NCBI GenBank assembly: GCA_012295275.1
Contig: CM022670.1
Coordinates: 11,362,083 to 11,426,082 of the forward strand
Length of the DNA: 64,000 bases
Reading direction: 5' to 3'
DNA from: Chrysomallon squamiferum
Taxonomy: Eukaryota; Mollusca; Gastropoda; Neomphalida; Peltospiridae
The translations under genes were made by a program, and so were the position numbers. The notes under the pieces were generated by a model. The model was not told the DNA's origin. It saw nothing but the letters and a program-made list of their open reading frames with translations, and ran no database searches. This document shows positions 52,530-62,569 of this stretch, piece after piece; the stretch's first letter is position 1; every line of letters begins with the position of its first letter.

Positions 52530-55080
52530 TTATACAATTAATTCAAAAAATCTGCAAACATTTCTACATGTATATATTTGCATTGTTTTCGTGGTCGGTG
52601 AAAAATGATTATTTTTTATAGCAGTAATATTTGGCGATGTGTTTTTTAATTTATTTTATTATTATTATTATTATTATTTATTATTATTTTTTTTTTTTTT
52701 TTTTGTAAGAAATTAACTACAGAGCTTTCAGGATCATAGTTATAAAGATTACCAATAAAAAACGCATTTTGTTCAGCCATTTTACGTTCGAATACTTCAC
52801 ACTGTTGATACAAAAAAAACAAAAATGGCCTAAACATTAATTTTGCTGCATACGTCCAGTTTATTGTTTTATTAGTTCTTAATATGGTAGGCTTAGCCAA
52901 TAGCATTACATGATGCAGTTACAAAACATTTTGTCGCCGCCTTGAAGATACCAGGAAATGAGAGAATAAACCAGTGTGTTTGCATATAATGCGAAATCAT
53001 CGGGAAAAATTATTGTTAAAGTTAACGAAGAAACATCAGAAAAATTGGAAATTTGTTTTTCTCCGCACCCCACCCCCATCTCTCTCCAGTCAACAACTTT
53101 ACTGTCCGTTTTATTTTAAAAAGAAAATGGTGCGAGTAACTTCTGCATATATTCCTGCGCATGTTGGTAAAAACGTGGTTACTAGACAGTGATCCTTCAC
53201 TCTAATTAATTTGTAAAAAAGAATGGTAAAAAAAAGAAAAAAATAAAACAAAACTAATGTGCTCTAACTATAATGAAAAAGAAGAAACTGCACCTAGACG
53301 TACATTTTTATTATGAAAATGAAAAGTGCAACTGACCAATGCATTTTGTATGCCAGCGGTTAACAAAGCAGAAAAAAGGATCCGTTCAAATGTTTATTTT
53401 ATTTTTTTATTTTTTTACGATTTGTTGCCATTAACGAGTAAACAATAACTTGGAAGGCAGAGATAATCAATAATCATTTATACTTGATATAAAAAGTGTA
53501 GCTTAGAACTTCGCTAAAATTTGCTCAATTTTGTTAAGTGATTTAAAATAATAAAACTTGTTTAAAAACATAATAAGAAAATAGTATTAGCTATATATAA
53601 TCCAAAATTTTATATGATCTAAAAAAAATAATAATTATAATAAAAAAAATTATATTTATTTATGAACTATAAATTTATATTTTTAACCATTCTTTGTTTC
53701 TTTTGAAAATATCGTTGCAAAAATACTGGTCACGGATCAGTTTAATACCAGTAAAGTTGTTAATCAATTTTTTCCACATAAAAATTTACGTTTTCGTCCA
53801 CTTCAGAAAACAAGCACAAAACCCGCTATGATATCGGAGAAATTTTAGTGCTACAAACTAATCATTCTGCCATGATACACAAGTCATCAAAGCGGGATAA
53901 AATGCGTCAAAATAGGGCATCGTACTGCTTTGTAAAAAGGTCCCTACATTCGGCTAGAATGTCGTATATGCATCATATTTCTGTTTGTTTTTTTAACAAA
54001 TGAAACAAAAGTGATCTTTCAACCTTACGTTTTCTGACATTGCCAAAGCGCGTAATTCATGGTTTTATTCCCTCCTTCAGTGATGGCAGATACATGGAAT
54101 AAGATAATGGTACAATTTCAGAGTAAGCACTCGAGATTTTTGACAGCAGATTAAAATGCCATGCAGGAAAGTAATTGAGGCAAATTATACCTGTTCGCAG
54201 TTGTTTGGACCTATCATTTGTGTCCCTAATTTACCAGATTTGGTGATTATTTCAAATTTTTATCTTAAATCTGTCATAAATCTTTTTAAAAAAAATATAT
54301 ATATTTACCGATTTACATTAATATTTAATTAATATTTTTAGTAAAATGATGCTAGGCAAATAGGCACGTAACAAAAAAAAAAAAGTAAAAAAAAAAAATA
54401 ATAAAATAAATAACAAAAAAAAAAGAAAGGTATTTTCTTCATCACGGGAAAGTGAAATAAATACAATGAAAATCATATTCATGATGGCAACTTTAAAACT
54501 AACGGGAAAATGACAATTTATAGTCCGAAAATTCTTAAGGGACTATTTTTGGCTTTATTGAAATAAATACTGTGATCTAAGATCTTAAATTATTACATCT
54601 CATAAAAAGCAAGATAATTATGACATATTCAGTATATTAAGTATACAGTTCTATATGAACTATGTATCGATACGAAATAAAAATAATAATAATAATAACC
54701 ATCCAATCAAAAGGCAGTATTTGATCATGTGATCGTACAGGAGAAGATTATTGTTTTATATCCACATCGCCTTTTCAGACGATTGGTATGGAAGTTTGAA
54801 CAACTATTTGTTCTCGACAGATTTTGATACTGTTTTGCACAAATAAAATTAAATACTTGATCTGTAGTTAACACTAGTTTTATTTATTTTTGTATTTTTA
54901 TTATTTTTAATTTAAAAAAGAAAACAATTGTTGTGGGGTGAGCGCATGGATAATTTTTATGAAGATATTTTTCTTCGAAATATTAAATATAGCATATACC
55001 TGTTCTTTTAGAACAGAAAAAAAAAAAAAAAACTTCAAAAACGAAGCACCGCAGAAATATATTAATTATGTGTATTAAGG

Positions 55081-55108
55081 CAAAAAAAAAAAAAAAAAAA
55101 AAAAAAAA
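55081..55108 (+). repeat. Poly(A) run
   Basis: A near-uninterrupted A tract of about 27 lies in intergenic DNA. A second, shorter A run is nearby at about 55017-55031. Confidence 0.9.
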
Positions 55109-55460
55109 GATGTTTCATCACAGGTATTTTAAAAACAGACTAACTACAACACTAGTTCTAGCGTAGCGTGGGGCAATCCAAACCATAAACGAAGCTGTTA
55201 CGAATTCCACTTTCCGAAAGTTTCATACGTATTTTCTCAACCTAATTACATTTGCATTAAATCTATTTGCAGCCACCAAAAATTATATCGTAACTGTAAT
55301 ATGAGTTGTTGTGGTAACTTTCATGGTCAGAGACGCCATGTAATCTAATTAGATAAAGCTATCTAAAGGATGTATTGAGATGTTCCTTCTTAAGATCAAA
55401 TGGGGATTGAAGATATTTTTGTTTATATTATTTATTTATTTTAACATTATCATTATCATT

Positions 55461-55462
<2 letters not shown>

Positions 55463-55492
<30 letters not shown>

Positions 55493-55500
55493 TTATTATT
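55463..55500 (+). repeat. (TTTA)n tetranucleotide repeat
   Basis: About eight units of ATTT are flanked by ATT repeats. It lies in intergenic DNA on the METTL4 side of the hairpin element. Confidence 0.9.
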
Positions 55501-55849
55501 ATTGTTATTTTTTTGGATATATCAATAAACAAACTGTAGTATTAACTTTACTACAACAGTATGTTTCAAATGAAAAAGAAATGTCTGTATAAAATAACCA
55601 AGCCATATATTTAGCTTTATCTATTCATTAAATATTTGGGGGAAAACAACAGGAGTAACAGAATAAAAAATATGCAAGTAATATACATTTCTATGCGCTT
55701 TGGTGTCACTATGCAGTATACTATAACTACACTACAGGAAGTCAGATATATATTTAAAAATTAAACTTAAGCCAGAATCACTTTTCTTTTTCTTTTTTTT
55801 CTTTTTTATTTGACATCATCTTCCGCCATCCAGTTCTTCTTTCCTTAGA

Positions 55850-57140
55850 AATAAAATATATTTTACATCTCTGCAGCTAGAGAATCACGCCTTTCTTCAC
55901 AAAACAGAGTCAATGTTTTTAGCTTCTGAACACATCGATCAAGTGGAAGCCCTCGTTGTTGTAGGTACATCTGAGCATCATTCACTTAGTAAGCACTTCG
56001 CTCCACATATAAAAGAATGAAAAGAAAAGATAGGACAAAATGCAAACCAGCAACCTGCCTGCATCTCCTTTGATTTCTGAGCTTTCATCTAATTCATCTC
56101 TCAAGACTTCCAAAGTTTCGATTATTTCTTCAGTGAACTCAGAAAGTGCGCTCGCAGCTTCAGGCTTGGAACTGAGTCTTGTGCCACAGAATCGCTTCAC
56201 GTTAATTCATATATCTTCACTAAGAACATCCCACATGTGAGTAGAGCTTGAGAAAAATGTGTACACATTTTGCAGTGCAAAAAAAAAAAATTCAAAGAAA
56301 GATTAAAAAATTCAAGAATTTTGTTCAAACAATTGTTGCATAAACACCAGCAAGATCAAGTGAGTGATTGTTACATGGCTTTGGGGTTTATGTCCAGAAT
56401 ACGGTTCTGAGCACGAATTACTTGGGACATTTGGTCAGTATGCGAAATAACTATCAAACGCGAGGGCAAAATATTTGGCCTTTAAAATTCTTTGAAAAAG
56501 TTGTTCGGATGTGATCACCAAGATTTTTGGTGAACTCATTTTGGCTCTGTGGAATTAAATAACGCACCGCACAGCTGCAGACTTGCTGAACTTTGTGAAG
56601 ATGTTGGTTAGCAACTGGGTCATATTTGGCAAGTAACTTGAAAGTGTCAAGGAAATTTTCATAGTTATCATTTGAACTCAAATTTTGTAAGTGACCATGC
56701 AAAGGTCAGCACACGATCAAACCAGTTTCATTATGCTATATAAACAGTAGCATTCATATGTCCCTCTCGCTGCGACGGACACGCCCGCTGACCTGTCAGA
56801 AAGCGTGCCCGTCGTTGACGTGCTTCACAACAGCTTGCTCTGATTAGCACGTTAATTTTTTCCACTTCACTTCACTATGTCCCTCTCTTAACAAGTTCAC
56901 TTTTCAAAGTTTTATCTTCATTCTCTGGCCAATAACCAAGATCAGTGAAAACATTTATATCTTTACTTTGTGAAAGAGCACGCAACTCTCCTAGTGTAGA
57001 GGCATGTTCAGACAAGGCTGTCTCTGCTTTTAAAGCAGAAAGTGATCACTGGAGCAGATTCTGATGTTCTTTCAATACTGGTGGAATTAGCAGCGCTCAC
57101 AATAAACCTGTCGACACTTCCAGAGCTGAGTAAATAAATC
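55850..57140 (-). pseudogene. Decayed hAT-like transposase (DUF4371/ZMYM1-like)
   Basis: Fragments in order on the - strand come from a hAT-type transposase-derived protein. They are DINVFTDLGYWPENEDKTLK (near 56870-56960), then SNDNYENFLDTFKLLAKYDP with VRYLIPQSQNEFTKNLGDHI (56702-56454). Next come the TDQMSQVIRAQNRILD region (about 56375-56440) and KRFCGTRLSSKPEAASALSE (from about 56200). The last is NDAQMYLQQRGLPLDRCVQK with LKTLTLFCEERRD (about 55980-55855). In intact relatives these are the N-terminal GxWP segment, the DUF4371 domain, the catalytic region and the RLC.TRWSS block. Stops, frameshifts and missing pieces, including the segment around the first catalytic Asp, make it non-functional. 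Terminal repeats were not identified. CpG-rich sequence at 57361-57540 may be part of the same insertion. Confidence 0.7.
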
Positions 57141-57269
57141 ATTATTGAACAAACATAACCAGATAAATATCAGCATGGTCTTTTAAGTCACGCTGCACCG
57201 TTCGAGGAGCCTTTCCTTGTATTAGGATAATAAAACAAAAATCTCCGAAGTCTGGTTTCATTTGTTTAC

Positions 57270-57271
<2 letters not shown>

Positions 57272-57304
<33 letters not shown>
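57272..57304 (+). repeat. (TTA)n microsatellite
   Basis: About 11 units are followed by a T run, between the hAT remnant and the CpG-rich block. Confidence 0.9.
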
Positions 57305-57305
<1 letters not shown>

Positions 57306-57360
57306 TTTTTTTTTTATTGGTCATTTTATATATATATTTTTTAATCCAACAATTTTGGCC

Positions 57361-58148
57361 CCATCAAACTTTTGCGGCCGGGGGAATCGCTCCTCTGCCC
57401 CCGTCCACGCTACTCCACTGTGAAGTGGTACGTGTCAGCTGGGTACAAGAGCCAGCACGGACATTGTAAACTCGGATAATAGCGAAAAGTTTGATTTCGT
57501 CGCGTACGTAAAACGGATATTCCAAACAGACAAGCTTTGCTAACCACGGATTTCATCTTTTCCTTTTAGTCTCCCAAACAAAGAAAATAAATAAATAAAT
57601 AAATAAGTGAAAATAAAAAAGAAGAAGAAGAAATTTCTAAAACGTTTAATCCTGATATAAATTGGTACGTTCAGCCGTCCAGTGTTAATGAATAATGAAG
57701 GGTAACAACAAAAAAGTAATACTAAAAACATTTTTGTATAGTGACATCATCACGAATTGGGGTGATGCATTTGCTCTGGACTTTCTTCTAATGATGTAAG
57801 GAAAAAATAATAAAAAAAATAACGTCAGTCTCCAGTTCTCTAGTCTGTTTCTAAAAGTATTATTTTCAAATGTTGATACGTCAATATAATAGTAACTTGG
57901 AAGAATTTACTAAACCGTTTATTTGTGCTAGATTTTCATGGCAGATAGCCAGCAGTCATGTAAACCGTTATTTAAAAATTATATATTTCTTTATAGCTTA
58001 CACGAAAAAGTGAAAAATTGAAGATATTTAATTATACATAGTTTTTAATCTATTAAATTTAGAACAGCCTAAACATTCAGAAATAAACAAATAAATAATG
58101 AGAGGTTAAACACAAGACAAGTAACTATTTTTTATTACTTCGTTGCTG
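57361..58148. other. CpG-rich block and METTL4 downstream region
   Basis: 57361-57540 is unusually GC- and CpG-rich for the window (GCGGCCGGGGG, CGTCGCGTACG) and closed in all frames over any length. It may be a transposon end. The rest is AT-rich with an AAAT run at 57589-57606 and probably includes the METTL4 3'UTR, whose end I could not place. Confidence 0.4.
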
Positions 58149-58202
58149 TCATCTTTTAGTTGGTATTCGTGTGTAAAAGTCAATGTGCTGATGCCTCAAA
58201 AC
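58149..58202 (-). CDS. METTL4: METTL4 exon 9 (C-terminus)
   Basis: The exon encodes VLRHQHIDFYTRIPTKR and a stop, after acceptor TTTGTCAG. VL.(F/H)QH.D(Y/F) matches the end of vertebrate METTL4. Confidence 0.85.
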   Translation of the reverse strand, partial: VLRHQHIDFYTRIPTKR

Positions 58203-61200
58203 CTGACAAAAGAAAAATTATAACAAAATCAACACTTCATTCTAGAAAAATCAGATGTCTGTTATTTCAGAAACATAATAATTATATTTATTCTCACACA
58301 AATAAAAAATAAAACAAGAAAAACAAACCAATTTACCTCATTGCCCCAGCTGGTCCATCCTGGCCACAGATTTCTTGCAAAAAGTTCAAAACATTTAGGA
58401 TTGTTTGGCAGGTATGGTAAGAAGAGATCTACAAAACAAAATATAATTTTTTTTTTTATTTTTTTATTTTTTATTTTTTTTAATGATTTAGGATCTAAAT
58501 GAAAATTTTCATAAGATTTAAATGTCAATTTCGTTTTCTTTCTTTCTTTTTCTTTTTTCCTTTTTTTTTTTACTCATTATGTTTCATCCAAAAATGGAAA
58601 AGATTTTGCAGTCTTGGAGTGCTGGCAGAAGCAAACTCCACAAAACCTATGAAATAAATATTCAGTAGAAAGTTAAAATTTGAATCTGCTAATTAAGACT
58701 TAGTATTCCAACAAATAAATCTGGATGAAAAGAAATACCAATATTAAGAAGAGTGGGTTTTCAGAAGAACAATAACTGAGCATGATTAAACATACAGAGT
58801 AATTTTAACAACAAGACAAATGCACAGAGAGATATTTACTGAAAGTTAATTTCACTTTAAACAATTCTGGAACATCAATGAGACACCATTATTTCTAAAC
58901 AAAAAGAACACTAAGTAACACTAGAAAATTACAGTTATATTTAATACATTACCTAGGAGAGGTGGTTTCTTTGAATGAAGACTGCAAGGCACACTGACAA
59001 TTGCCTTATCTGCAGGAATATTAGCATCACTGCACTTTTCAGTATTTGTTATTTTTCCTATCATGAGCAGCTCAAACGGTTGTTTGTGAGTGGAGGTGAT
59101 GTCAGAAACCGGTACTCCAGATTTTGTCACCTGCAGTTAAATAAAAACAGAAATCTGGTTCACCGAAGAAGATAAACATTTAATATAATATTTGTTAACA
59201 CAATATTTTTAACTCAAATTCTAAGCTAAAAAAAAGAAAAGTAAGCTATATGCTAGAGCTTCCATTACATTATTATATAACACAGGGTGTATGTGTAATG
59301 TTTAGAAAATTATGGACAGTATTGTATGGTAATAATTAATGACGGATAATTATTGGTACTGAAATAAGACCTTATGATAACATCAAATAATACTATAATT
59401 CCGCTAAATTAACTTCAGTAACGAAAATTCTACAACACCATCATAAAATGTAAAATTATTATTTGTTAAATATAGTATTCAGTCTGTGGGATCATAGATG
59501 CAGGATAAAATTTTCAATTTTCTATTTTATAAACAGAATTAAATTTTTTTTATAATTTAGCTTTCGAAATATTCAAAATACCTTTAGCCAGTACCAAAAT
59601 ACATGCTTCTGAATCTTCCAAGATTTAAAAAGACTTGTGGCAAACTGGATAATCCGTGAATTATTCGTGACCCACATGGCTACCAAACAATCAGGGCCTG
59701 CAAGCTCAGGAATGGGAAGTGTAGAAATCTCGTCTTCTGAGAGGGTGTAGTAGCTATGAAGAAAATAATTTATTTAATATCTGGTCAGTACAGAAAAGCA
59801 TCTGATCATAAAATGTTCCTTTTAAAAATTCCTTATAAAAAAGCATAGTTGTCACCTGTTTTTCAGATGCTGCATATACAATTACAATACAGCATAGTAT
59901 GATCAGTATTAAAAAAACATTTATATATCTCACATAATTTTGACACTGAGATAAAGAAGTCAGACATATTTCAGTATGTTTAATATTTATGGTAATGAAA
60001 TGGATGGTTATATTCACCTTTTCTTTCTTTTCACTGATTTATTCTGCCATGGTGGGTCAATAATTATAAGATCAAAACCACCATTAACTGAAAAAAGATT
60101 GTAAACAACATAAGAAAGTTATTAAAAAGTCAAAATATAAAAAAATAATAATTTTTGTTTGTTTGTTTGTTTGTTGTTTATTTTTTCTTTCATTTATATA
60201 ACCTCTGTTGTAAACAATTTTTATGTTTCGTTAATGCTGTTACATCTGGAATGATAAACACATCTGAGATCAGCTGAAATCCTAACAGAAATTGCATACT
60301 GTAATAAAAAAAATTGTACACTTAGTATCTGATATTCCCAGACGTTGTCATCTACATTTTCAAAAATGGAATTATTGAGAAGACGAATTACTAGGCATCA
60401 TGTTGGACTGATTAATATGTAATGTGATACAATTAAGATTCTTTATAAATTGGTTTATCACGACAACTAAAGCAGTTAATGCAGATCAGGGAAATTCAAA
60501 ACTTTTTCTATATTGGTCAATTAAGGCATAAAAAGGCTATTTTTTTTTTTTTTTTCTGAACCTTATTCAAATTTTTCTAAATGCATTTTTATTTCATTTT
60601 TTTTTTTTAACTACCTGTATAATACCTTTCAACAGATGTGCAGTGAGTACCAGGTAGTTCATGCTGGACAGCATAAATGAGCAAGAGGCAGGAACCAGAT
60701 ACAGTTCCCCCATCATCTGAGTCACCAAACACTCATCCATGTCATTATCAATTCTTCTGTTCACTATGTCTGAACCAGAGTAACATGCTGTAACAGATTT
60801 GTTAAAGCTAGTTATTTACCATCAACAAGAAATCAGCTATGTTAATTCACTGACAAACAACCAGAAGTAATGGTTAAGTTTAATTTCAGGTTAGGGACAA
60901 AGCCTAATACACTGGCCATTTATTATTTACTATACCCATGTACAAAACAAAATATGACATTTTAATTAAAAAAAATAATAAGAATAAAAATAAATTGATT
61001 TTTAATATTTTTTAATTATTATTATTGTTTTTTTAAATTTCAATTACCTGATATTTGCAAAGTAAGTGGATTTCTTTCACTAGTTCTACTTTTCCACTGT
61101 TCGCACAGATCTGCAAGCTGATCATCATCAGCTCGAATTAAAGCAGCACACCTCGCTTGAATATTGTTGTCACCACAGCCAACAATCTGATGTGTCAAAT

Positions 61201-61901
61201 AAGACTTACACTGTGCTGCTTCAACAAGAGAATCCAAAACTTCTTTCAATCTTATTCCTGTCTAAAACATTAAAATAAAAAGGCAAACAGAAATAGATGT
61301 GTGTGTGTACATGTGTGTATTTTAAAAAACAAATATGTGATCAGATTCATTTACAACAATTCTTTTATTCTATATACTATTATGTCATTGTATTTATTTG
61401 TATTATCTTCAAAATATTTCTTAATAACAAACATAAAACCAGAAAACCTAAAATATTATTAATTTGTTGGAAAGTAAAAAGCTTTATAGATAAGCTAAAT
61501 AAAAAGAATCAAATGTCAGATACTGTTTCTTTATTTCAATGATGGATGAGTTGTGTCTTTTCTCAGTTAAGTTATTATGAGAATATTTAATATCAAAATA
61601 TACTTACAGCTTTTACATCATTTCCTTCCAAAATCTGTTGCTGGACATTCTTTTTTTTCTGCCAGTGAAAATGTAAATGAAAACAGAAAAATGATAGTTA
61701 TAATTTTTTTTTTTAAATTAACATAGAAAAACACACTGTTCAATTAATGTAAAAATATGAATGAGCTGTAATGGTTTTCATTAAAATATTAGGTTAGTAG
61801 TCAGTGTAGTGTAAGTAGTTTCTACCTAATTTTCATTTTCTTGCTGTACATTCTAGGTCACTGTTAAAGCAATATTAATGTATTCATGACTATTCTAGTA
61901 G

Positions 61902-61964
<63 letters not shown>

Positions 61965-62502
61965 CATTTAAACATAATATAATATAACAACTTGAATTAA
62001 AGAACCTGTTCATGATGTTAATGACAGACTGTAATGCTATTATCAATTAATAGAATTATAACTTACATTGCTTTGTATTTAGAAATTTTATACATACCCT
62101 TTTTCTCTTATTAGTTATTACTGGTGAATCATCAGACAACTGTCGCCATATTTTTTCAAACTGGCTGTCCATCATAAATGGCTGTTCTATAGCAAACAAT
62201 TCATTTTTAAAACAAAATGAACTTGAACCTACTTCAACTTTTCTAGCTGTTTGTTGTTCTTTAATTCTACTTTCAGTCACTGATGTAGTATTACTGTTAT
62301 TTTTTGTAAGTCTGATTAGAGATTTGGGGTACTGTTCATTATTCTCAAATTGGTGCATGTTATTTCTCTTTTCTTCTGAAATATTTCCAGGTTCACAAAC
62401 TGATCTACAAAAATTCACTGTATTTCTATAACCAGACAACACAGCTGCCTCATGATCTACAACCCATCCATTTTCATTTTCACAAATAATTGACATTCTC
62501 AT
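58149..62502 (-). CDS. METTL4: METTL4, MT-A70 family N6-adenine methyltransferase (whole gene span)
   Basis: This is a nine-exon gene on the - strand. Coding segments, 5' to 3': 62502-62098, 61658-61608, 61261-61048, 60787-60626, 60087-60018, 59753-59582, 59130-58953, 58428-58337 and 58202-58149. They sum to 1398 nt (465 residues plus stop); human METTL4 is about 472. All junctions are GT-AG and phase-consistent. The MT-A70 catalytic motif DPPW is at residues 288-291 in FDLIIIDPPWQNKSVKR. FELFARNLWPGWTSWGNEV near the C-terminus is diagnostic of METTL4. The enzyme uses S-adenosylmethionine; in animals it methylates the internal m6Am of U2 snRNA and has been reported as a DNA 6mA methyltransferase. 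An NLS-like cluster NKRKRKKK (residues 131-138) spans the first junction. The catalytic motif looks intact. Confidence 0.95.
58337..58428 (-). CDS. METTL4: METTL4 exon 8
   Basis: The exon encodes (D)LFLPYLPNNPKCFELFARN and then LWPGWTSWGNE. The ELFAR block forms part of the cofactor-binding region in MT-A70 enzymes. Confidence 0.95.
58953..59130 (-). CDS. METTL4: METTL4 exon 7
   Basis: The exon encodes VTKSGVPVSDITSTHKQPFE, LLMIGKI and later IVSVPCSLHSKKPPLL. The HK.P(Y/F)E.L..G and VSVPC..H..PPL motifs fit METTL4. Confidence 0.95.
59582..59753 (-). CDS. METTL4: METTL4 exon 6
   Basis: The exon encodes YYTLSEDEISTLPIPELAGP, then DCLVAMWVTNNSR and ends HVFWYWLK. It covers the MT-A70 segment after the catalytic motif (WVTN, W.W.K). 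Confidence 0.95.
60018..60087 (-). CDS. METTL4: METTL4 exon 5 (catalytic DPPW)
   Basis: The exon encodes (V)NGGFDLIIIDPPWQNKSVK and RKK. DPPW is the catalytic signature that positions the target adenine amine. Confidence 0.97.
60626..60787 (-). CDS. METTL4: METTL4 exon 4
   Basis: The exon encodes CYSGSDIVNRRIDNDMDECL and then VTQMMGELYLVPASCSFML. The (L/Y)L(V/L)P...SF(M/L)LS pattern precedes the catalytic domain in METTL4. A second GT 11 bases downstream (60614) would shift the frame, so 60626 is chosen. Confidence 0.9.
61048..61261 (-). CDS. METTL4: METTL4 exon 3
   Basis: The exon encodes TGIRLKEVLDSLVEAAQCKS and ends with SERNPLTLQIS. It is less conserved; it was placed by phase on both sides and the acceptor GTTTTAG. 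Confidence 0.88.
61608..61658 (-). CDS. METTL4: METTL4 exon 2
   Basis: This 51-nt exon encodes KKKNVQQQILEGNDVKA, phase 0 at both ends. Its first residues complete the basic cluster begun at the end of exon 1. Confidence 0.82.
61909..61960 (+). repeat. (TG)n microsatellite
   Basis: About 26 units lie in METTL4 intron 1. Confidence 0.97.
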
Positions 62503-62569
62503 GTATTACATTTTCAAGTTAATTTTCCTTATTTCTTTTCTCCTGGAATGAATTTCACTTTTCGGATCT
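62098..62569 (-). CDS. METTL4: METTL4 exon 1 (coding from 62502) with 5'UTR part
   Basis: Coding begins MRMSIICENENGWVVDHEAA and ends VITNKRKR at a GTATGT donor. Vertebrate METTL4 begins MSV..., so the second ATG (62496, A at -3) may be the main start; the first (62502) has T at -3. Upstream, ATTTCAG ends at 62570 after a pyrimidine tract. The exon therefore probably starts at 62569 and a further untranslated exon lies upstream. ATGTAA at 62511-62506 is a start-stop uORF. Confidence 0.88.

Larger units (their letters stand above)
51776..55800. other. Intergenic region between PTBP and METTL4
   Basis: AT-rich, with a T tract at 51830-51857, TTTA runs (52506-52530, 55463-55500) and an A run at 55081-55108. 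A hairpin-forming element is at 52146-52291. The part from about 53000 on has more CpG and less repeat. The short frames at 52646-52906 (- strand) and 52974-53192 (+ strand) have no recognised domain. Confidence 0.55.

Noticed and set aside
52646-52906. - strand frame with MAEQNAFFIGNLYNYDPESS before a poly(A) run
   Set aside because: Considered as a truncated retroposed gene start; too short, with no target duplication or known homologue.
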